Assembly: GCA_002104905.1 (NCBI GenBank)
Contig: MCFE01000794.1
Span: 1-35,924 of the forward strand
Source: Basidiobolus meristosporus CBS 931.73
Taxonomy: Eukaryota; Basidiobolomycota; Basidiobolomycetes; Basidiobolales; Basidiobolaceae
DNA length: 35,924 nt
Direction: 5' to 3'
In this document: one piece after another, positions 29,847 through 35,924 of the stretch
How the letters are laid out: each line of letters starts with the position of its first letter
Numbering within the stretch: the first letter of the stretch is position 1
The notes under the pieces: model-generated
Database searches by the model: none
Seen by the model: the letters and a program-made list of their open reading frames with translations, nothing else
What the model was told of the DNA's origin: nothing
Position numbers and translations under genes: made by a program

Positions 29847-30917
29847 TGTGGTGGTGTATAGGTCCAAGGGAGGGATATGTCCAACACTTCTCAAGTGTTT
29901 TGTGTGTGGGGTGTTCACTGGGTGCGATAACCTCTGGCAAAAGCTTGCTAGGAATACTTGGGTTCTGTCTCTAATCTAATGTGAAGGGGAATAAAGCCAC
30001 AAGCTTGTCAAGGGAAAACTATTGAGCTACAATCCCCAACTTAGTTGGCGTCTTAACAAAAGTATGTGCTGGGTTCAGCGTCCTTTGAGATGACAATGTA
30101 CTAAAGCTTCCAAAGTCAAAACAACTGTAAACTCCACCAGCAGGGACTTGATAAGAATGCAGCTTTGGTCAATAGTTACAAAGACAGAAAAGTATCTTTG
30201 CCTGTACAAGAACAAACTTGGGAAAGAATCAAATATAATAAAAGATACCTACTCTGAGTATTCCTCACAAGTAGTGCCTCCAAGGTCAGTTGGCTGTCAG
30301 CACGGTTTCCTGGGAGTGTCCTGTGGTCTAGGGTTGGAAGTTCAGGTAGCAGCAGGTAGCAGTGATCACACTAATCAACAAGTCGGTATATTGATAAAAG
30401 GGATGATGATTTATTGTTGAGGGATAGCCTCCCTTATATACTTTTCTCACTGGCTAAGTGATTACTAATCATGGTGTTCCAGAAGGTTCCGGAGTTCAAT
30501 AGAAATCTTAATGACATCAGAATGACCTAAGAATGTTCTAAGTAGGTGCCGGAAGGTTCTAAGAGGCACAGCACATCCAACCCATCAGGAATCAGTATTC
30601 TGAAACCTGTGCAACATGGGGATACCATATATGGTATGGAAATGGTAGGGATGGTGACACGGGCTGATCATGTGTCACGGGTACTGGCGCGGGTACTTGC
30701 CTAATATAGAAGTACTTATAGCTAGTAATCTTACATAAAGAGAGGGGTAACTTATGCAATAAGGTAAGCAGGTGTGATAGTCAACCGGCTTATGGGATAG
30801 TACTGATTGGGTAAGACAAATGGGATAAAACTAAAATAAGTGTAGTAGAGATATAGGGAAGTAGAAAATAAGGGAATGAGCACACCTGTCAGTGGGTGTC
30901 ATTGTCACCCCACTACA
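29847..30917 (-). repeat. 3' LTR of gypsy-1 (1071 bp)
   Basis: In element orientation it runs TGTAGTGGGGTG to CACCACCACA. On the minus strand TATATAA starts at 30440 and AATAAA (30415-30410) begins 25 nt later. A shorter, nested copy of this LTR is at 12469-13826 and a distant relative at 11543-12343. The insertion lies in the copia-2 5' LTR; the matching TSD is outside the window. Confidence 0.9.
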
Positions 30918-30931
30918 TCCACCCCCCTCTC
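30918..30931 (-). promoter_or_regulatory. Polypurine tract of gypsy-1
   Basis: The minus strand reads GAGAGGGGGGTGGA directly before the 3' LTR terminus TGTAGTGG and just after the Gag-Pol stop codon. This is a strong polypurine tract. Confidence 0.85.
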
Positions 30932-30956
30932 AGCTTTGAACTTGGGTCAAAGCAAA

Positions 30957-33900
30957 CTAATCTTGATGTGCAAAATTCCTATGCTTGAATAACTTAAGCC
31001 GGTTTCCAGCAACTGGTGCTCTCAACTGGGTGTTGTCAAGCTCAGATATGTAATAACTTCCATTTCCAATCACTTTGGAAATGAGGTAGGGGCCAGTCCA
31101 TTTGTTGTCAAACTTCCGACTCCATTGTTTGTCCAAGGTAGAATCGTAGAGTAATACTGGGTCTCCTAGTGATAGTGGTTTTGGTCTTGTTGGGTGTGAT
31201 TTGTCAAAGGGCACCTTGTTCTTTAGTCGTGTATCCTTAAGTTGTTCAGCAGCTCTGCTGATATTCAAGTCATGGTGATCAAGTTGCTGTATGCGAGTTG
31301 CAAGGAGGTCTTCAGTCTGCATATTGGATCTCCAATTCAATGAGTTCCAAGTGACTGTGTTTAACTCAACTGGTAGTATGCAGTCATGTCCATAGAGTAG
31401 CTTGAATGGCGATAATCCAGTTGTTCTCTTGGTAGTAATTCTATCTGCCCACAGTGCAAGATGTAATTGCTGTGGCCACAGTGTTGTGTTATTCTCACAG
31501 GCCTTGACAAGAGAGTTCACCAATGGTCCATGTCCTCTCTCTATCATTCCATTGGCTTGAGGGTGGTAAGCTGTTGTGAAAGCTATGTGTATCTTGTACT
31601 TTGAGCACAACTCCTGGATCATTTGGGATGTCATCTCTCCTCTGTCAGCAACAAACTGTCGGATGCAGCCAAATCTGCAGATGATGTCTTCAAGTATAAA
31701 TCTCCATATGGTATGGCTCTTGTTGTTGGGCAAGGCTTGAGCCTCTGCCCATCCACTAAGGTCATCTCTAGCAACAATCAGGTACTTTTTTGATCCAGCT
31801 GTTGGCATGTGGACAAGGTCAATACCAACCTTTTGCCATAGACAGATTGTGTAAGTAGGATGCAGTGGTTCTTCATAACGCTTGGAGGATCTCTTCTGGC
31901 AGGCTACACATGACTCAACAAAGTGCTGGACATCATAGTACATGTTTTCCCAGTAGTACCTCTGAGCTGTGGTATTGTATATGGCTTCTCGTCCTCTATG
32001 TCCTCCTGGTTCTCCTTGGTGGATACTTGTCATGATGTTCAGTTGCTCTTGAGGGGTGGTGACTACTCTTCTTGGCATAAGTCCAGGCTTCACTCGCTTA
32101 AAGAGAAGATCATCTTTAAGATAGTAGTGGTGTGCCTTCTTCCTGAGTTTTCTAAACTCCTGAATATCCATCCAACTAGGTTTCTTAAGTGTCCTTAGAT
32201 ATTCCTTGATCAGACTCCAGGTAGTTCTCTCTTGGTCTTTGATGGCAATCTGTCGGATCTCTGCATCAATAATATCATCAAAGTGAGGGTCCAAGTCTTC
32301 AAATAATTGTGGTCCCTTCCTGGAGAGTGCATCAGCCACAACATTTGTCTTGCCAGGGATATGTTTGACCTCAAAGTCAAACATTTTCAGCCATGCCATC
32401 CATCGGTTTGTGGCATCATCAGGTAGGTCAGGCTTGTTGATCATTCCTATAAGTGGCTTGGCATCTGTCTCCAGGATAAAATGTGTCATGTAGAGTTGTG
32501 ACTTCAGTTTCCTCAGCATCTTCACAACTCCTAGTAGTTCTCTCTTAATCTGTGAGTATCTTTGTTCTCTAGGAGAGAATAGGCAGCTCTCATATCTGCA
32601 GGCATAGCGGTTGCCATCTTCATCATCTTGTCCAAGTAGTGCTCCAGCTCCTATGGGGCTTGCATCCACTGTCAAAATAGGTGGGCATTCAGTGTTTTGA
32701 TAGTCAAGAGGTCTTAGAACTGGTGGAGATACTAAGGCCTCTTTCAGTAATTGCATGGCTTCTTCTTGCTCTTCTCCCCAGATAAATGGGGTATTCTTTC
32801 TCTGTAGTCGGTAGATTGGTTCTGCTATCTCAGAAAATCTTGGGATCCAGATCCTAAAGAACCCACAAGCTGCCACAAAGCCACGAGCTTGTGTTAGATT
32901 TGTGGGGGTAGGCCAGTTGCATATCTTTTGTGTCTTGGAGTCTCCAGGTGAGCGACCAAAGGTGTTGCATTTTTGTCCAACAATGGATATCTCTGATACA
33001 CCAAAGCTGCTTTTCTCACCACTGATGGTGAGTCCAGCTTCTTCAATGGCTCCTAGTATGGCATCATTGTCTGCAATATGGTCATAGACAAACTTTCTTA
33101 CTCCAGGCATAACTTCAGTGGTGTCCCGGAATTTTGATCCTTTGATGCCTATGTCATCCACAAAGACAGCAAGTTTCTCAGGTATAAACTGGTATAGCAC
33201 ATTCACCATGCATCTCTGGAACTGAGCCATGGAGTTTGTAGCCCCTTGGCTGAGTCTTGTCATCCTTAATAGTCCAAATGGTGTCTGTAGTGCAAACATA
33301 TCTCTTGATGTCTCATCAAGGGGAATCTGGTCATATCCTGAGTAGAGATCGTATGTTGAGTAGATGGAGTGGCCACTAAAGCTTTCTGCAAAGTCATCAA
33401 TAGATGGAGGTATAGCAGCATCTCTGATAGTGACAGCATTTGCAGGTTGCATGTCTTGAATGAATTGGAGCTTTCCATTCTTCTTTTTGGTTACAAACCA
33501 TCTGTTAGCATAGGGCCCATGGCAAGGTTCTAGGATACCAGCTTCTATCTTCTTCTTAAGTAGGTCATGCACATCAGCTTGGAGTCCTCTGGGCAGTGGG
33601 TAAGGCTTAAATGACCAGGGTGTGTGGGGCACTGTATGAATCTTGATGGGTTTTTCAACCAATGTCTTTAAGAGTCCCATCTCCTTGTCATTATATGAGA
33701 AGACCTTATCATGCCTTTTCAAGGTCTCCTTAAATAATAGTATCTCCTCTGGTGTAAGATTTCCATCACCAATGATAAGTTGCTTAAGTCTCTCAGGTGT
33801 AAGTCGTGTATCATCTGGTGTTTCTTCTGGTGGTCTAATGTAATCAGCAGGTCGGGATCCATCAGTCAAAGGTGTAAATGATGGTCTAATCTTCTGTTCT

Positions 33901-35810
33901 ACTGTCTTGTATTTTGTTTGAACCATAGCTGTTTGCTCCTGTATACCTAATGAGCAGCTCCAAATGTTGGGGTGTATATTGTCAGGCTCTTCATCTTCTT
34001 CCATAACAAGATGTGTCTTCTGGCAAGCAGTATGTGTCCTCTTATTGTTGGGTGTTACACCACAGAAGGTTGACTGTAGTCCTGGATTGGATCCTTGTAT
34101 GGTGTACCATACTGACCCATTGGAATAGTTGGTAGTTGTAGCCTTAGTACTGGTTTCCCATGGTCTACCTAGCAGAAGGTCAAAGTTTGCCTTCTGGCAG
34201 ATGAAGAGGGGAAGCCAGACCTTGATTCCTTGAACCTCAATAGGGAACTTGTGCACTACACCGTAGAGTGGACTAGATCCTGAGTTTGCATCAGTCATGT
34301 TCCATCCAATATCTCTATCAACAGGCAGTAGCTCCTTGCTTCTAAGTGTCTTCCAGAAGTCTAGCGGCATAACACAAATCTCTGAGCCACTGTCAATATG
34401 GCAGTCAACAGGGTCATCATATATATATCCTTTCACCACAGCAGTTGCAACTGAGTAAAAGGTCTTATACTCAGTAGTGTTGTCATCTTTTTGGTGGTCT
34501 TCATGGTTTGTGTGAATAATATGGGTGTCCATATGTTCAACAGCTTGTCGTCTTGTTCTAAGCTGCTCATCAAAGGTCTTCCTAACAGATGGGGATACAC
34601 TCATGATTTCTCCAACCGACAAAGTGAGGTTCTGCTTCAGCAGCTTCTCAGTAATCAGTTGAGGGCTTGAGTAGCTTGTTATCTTTGAGGTCATCTGAAA
34701 GTGAGGCAATGGATCTTGGGTAAGCAGCATACTAGGCCTCTTGTCAATAACAACTTCAGGTTCTTCAAATCGTGGTCTTCTAAGGATGGGTTTGGCAGGT
34801 TCTTCAGGGAGGTGTCTTTTGGTAGCAAAGGCATCAACTTCATATTGTCTGTTGTCAGAGCTGCTTGAATTCACTTTATGAGTCCCAATAGGGGCATCAA
34901 CAGTAATCTTTCTGGTTGCTGAGTCAGATTTCTGGAAAAGGGCTCTCATCCCTCCTCTTCGGAAATTAGTGGGAATCCTTCTTCCTTCCTTGTCAGCAAG
35001 CATTCCATCAGCATCAAACTGTACTGCTCCTTCTCTGAGTAGCTGGCTAAGCTCTGAGCATTCTCGTCTGGCATGCTGAGTAGAGTCACACCAGATGCAG
35101 TGCCTGGGCAAAGGTCTTTGTCCCTCAGTAGCAACCTCAGCTGAGCCATTAATCTTGAGGGCTAGCTTTTGTAGCTGTTCAGCAAGTTGGTCAATTCTGT
35201 CGGTAGTGTAGGTCTGATTGTCAGCAGCAGCACTCCTTGGCTCCTTGGTTGACTGGTCTGGCAGATTAGATGTCAGGAGTCTCATAAAGGTAGAAGTTTG
35301 CTTTGCCTCTAGGAGAACACGTTTCATCTCTGCAAAGCAAGGAATGCCAGACTTGTCATCCTTGGCAGCATGTAAGTCAACTTTCCTTGCCAAGTCCTGG
35401 GGAAGCCCTTGTGCAAGGTAAAGTGTCATGGTAAACTCAGTTATAGCCTGGGACTCTAGGAGTGGCTTGGCCATATCTTCATACTGTTGAATGAACTCTT
35501 CAAGTGGTAGCTTGGAAAGTCCAGTTCTTCCAAAGTGCCTGAGATCTTCAATTCCATAGTATATCTGGGGTCTACCATACTCGGTCTGTAGGTAGGTCTT
35601 CATTAAGGCCCAGTCAGTGAGAATGTCTCCTTGTCTGAGAAGCTTAGTGGTAATATCATTGGTGCAGTAGTAGGGGAAGTCTTCAGCCATTTCTTGTTCA
35701 GATAGGCTGCACATCTTGCAGAGCTTCTCCCATTTGAATATGAAGCTTTCCACATTCTTTCCATCAAACTGTGGGGCTCCATGTGAGAGTGGTAATGGCA
35801 TAGAGTTCAT
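30957..35810 (-). CDS. Intact gypsy-1 Gag-Pol polyprotein, 1617 residues
   Basis: A single uninterrupted frame encodes all functions of a Ty3/gypsy element. Gag occupies about residues 1-260 with zinc knuckle C238-X2-C241-X4-H246-X4-C251. Protease has D473-S-G-S and the later motif FDLLLGRPW. Reverse transcriptase (about 755-935) has TYDLYSGYDQ (D821) and the catalytic FVDD (D885, D886). RNase H (about 1045-1165) keeps D1049, E1091, D1116 and D1160. Integrase has H1264, H1271, C1301, C1304, then D1331, D1389 and E1424, followed by a GPY/F module (WTGPYLI, 1571 on). No chromodomain follows. Gag and Pol are fused in one frame. With all catalytic residues present it may be functional. The ATG at 35810 is the first in frame and aligns with the gag start of the relative at 11468. 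Confidence 0.95.
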   Translation of the reverse strand: MNSMPLPLSHGAPQFDGKNVESFIFKWEKLCKMCSLSEQEMAEDFPYYCTNDITTKLLRQGDILTDWALMKTYLQTEYGRPQIYYGIEDLRHFGRTGLSKLPLEEFIQQYEDMAKPLLESQAITEFTMTLYLAQGLPQDLARKVDLHAAKDDKSGIPCFAEMKRVLLEAKQTSTFMRLLTSNLPDQSTKEPRSAAADNQTYTTDRIDQLAEQLQKLALKINGSAEVATEGQRPLPRHCIWCDSTQHARRECSELSQLLREGAVQFDADGMLADKEGRRIPTNFRRGGMRALFQKSDSATRKITVDAPIGTHKVNSSSSDNRQYEVDAFATKRHLPEEPAKPILRRPRFEEPEVVIDKRPSMLLTQDPLPHFQMTSKITSYSSPQLITEKLLKQNLTLSVGEIMSVSPSVRKTFDEQLRTRRQAVEHMDTHIIHTNHEDHQKDDNTTEYKTFYSVATAVVKGYIYDDPVDCHIDSGSEICVMPLDFWKTLRSKELLPVDRDIGWNMTDANSGSSPLYGVVHKFPIEVQGIKVWLPLFICQKANFDLLLGRPWETSTKATTTNYSNGSVWYTIQGSNPGLQSTFCGVTPNNKRTHTACQKTHLVMEEDEEPDNIHPNIWSCSLGIQEQTAMVQTKYKTVEQKIRPSFTPLTDGSRPADYIRPPEETPDDTRLTPERLKQLIIGDGNLTPEEILLFKETLKRHDKVFSYNDKEMGLLKTLVEKPIKIHTVPHTPWSFKPYPLPRGLQADVHDLLKKKIEAGILEPCHGPYANRWFVTKKKNGKLQFIQDMQPANAVTIRDAAIPPSIDDFAESFSGHSIYSTYDLYSGYDQIPLDETSRDMFALQTPFGLLRMTRLSQGATNSMAQFQRCMVNVLYQFIPEKLAVFVDDIGIKGSKFRDTTEVMPGVRKFVYDHIADNDAILGAIEEAGLTISGEKSSFGVSEISIVGQKCNTFGRSPGDSKTQKICNWPTPTNLTQARGFVAACGFFRIWIPRFSEIAEPIYRLQRKNTPFIWGEEQEEAMQLLKEALVSPPVLRPLDYQNTECPPILTVDASPIGAGALLGQDDEDGNRYACRYESCLFSPREQRYSQIKRELLGVVKMLRKLKSQLYMTHFILETDAKPLIGMINKPDLPDDATNRWMAWLKMFDFEVKHIPGKTNVVADALSRKGPQLFEDLDPHFDDIIDAEIRQIAIKDQERTTWSLIKEYLRTLKKPSWMDIQEFRKLRKKAHHYYLKDDLLFKRVKPGLMPRRVVTTPQEQLNIMTSIHQGEPGGHRGREAIYNTTAQRYYWENMYYDVQHFVESCVACQKRSSKRYEEPLHPTYTICLWQKVGIDLVHMPTAGSKKYLIVARDDLSGWAEAQALPNNKSHTIWRFILEDIICRFGCIRQFVADRGEMTSQMIQELCSKYKIHIAFTTAYHPQANGMIERGHGPLVNSLVKACENNTTLWPQQLHLALWADRITTKRTTGLSPFKLLYGHDCILPVELNTVTWNSLNWRSNMQTEDLLATRIQQLDHHDLNISRAAEQLKDTRLKNKVPFDKSHPTRPKPLSLGDPVLLYDSTLDKQWSRKFDNKWTGPYLISKVIGNGSYYISELDNTQLRAPVAGNRLKLFKHRNFAHQD

Positions 35811-35924
35811 GTTGGGCAGGTAGGTTGGTGTTGTAATCTTGGTAATATCGGTAGTCTCTTTTCAATAGGTGGATAACAGCTCAAATCTTCAGGTAAATCT
35901 TGTTGGGTCCTAGGGAGCTTGTAT
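35811..35924 (-). other. gypsy-1 leader, truncated by the window edge
   Basis: These 114 bp lie upstream of the Gag-Pol ATG. No primer-binding site or LTR terminus is visible, so the leader is longer than in the decayed relative, where the primer site lies about 53 bp before the ATG. Confidence 0.6.

Overview
The window looks like a fungal nuclear contig in which one cellular gene sits beside about 33 kb of nested retrotransposons. The evidence for a fungus is an intronless membrane P450 of fungal type, TATA and AATAAA signals, TTAGGG-type repeats, and Ty1/copia and Ty3/gypsy elements with short target-site duplications (TSDs). The phylum cannot be fixed from the sequence. An intronless P450 argues against most Agaricomycetes, which is weak evidence for an early-diverging (Mucoromycota-like) fungus or an ascomycete.

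Layout. 1-2900: comparatively GC- and CpG-rich unique sequence with an intact minus-strand cytochrome P450 (113-1666), its TATA box and poly(A) signal, and two inverted telomere-like repeats upstream. 2900-4573: scrambled copia debris and LTR pieces on both strands. 4574-9236: a complete but dead copia element (copia-1) with TSD GATAC, inserted into an older minus-strand copia. 9242-12343: an unassigned stretch, then a decayed gypsy gag with its primer-binding site and 5' LTR. 12344-14823: an unknown repeat-borne coding family (copy A), interrupted by a gypsy-1-type LTR that is itself interrupted by a different solo LTR. 14824-16358: noncoding, with a hairpin-forming minisatellite. 16359-21295: a complete gypsy element (gypsy-2, minus) with LTRs about 98% identical but several coding breaks. 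21296-22081: AT-rich. 22082-23200: copy B of the unknown family. 23230-24277: copia scraps and an LTR nested inside an LTR. 24375-25108: a near-perfect 734-bp palindrome. 25327-29846: a second copia element (copia-2, minus), split by two gypsy-2-type solo LTRs. 29847-35924: gypsy-1 (minus), with an intact 1617-residue Gag-Pol and a 1.07-kb 3' LTR; its 5' LTR is beyond the window.

How it fits together. The nesting gives a relative order: unknown family, then gypsy-1-type LTR, then the TTCAC solo LTR; copia-2, then gypsy-2 solo LTRs and gypsy-1; old minus-strand copia, then copia-1. The only elements with plausible recent activity are gypsy-1 (intact ORF) and the gypsy-2 family (young LTRs, several solo copies). 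Several inactivating changes are consistent with C-to-T change, some at CpG, suggesting methylation-driven decay. The items most worth a second look are the palindrome, the unknown repeat family, the TATA/AATAAA spacing shared by four LTR families, and the half-tRNA priming sites of both copia families.
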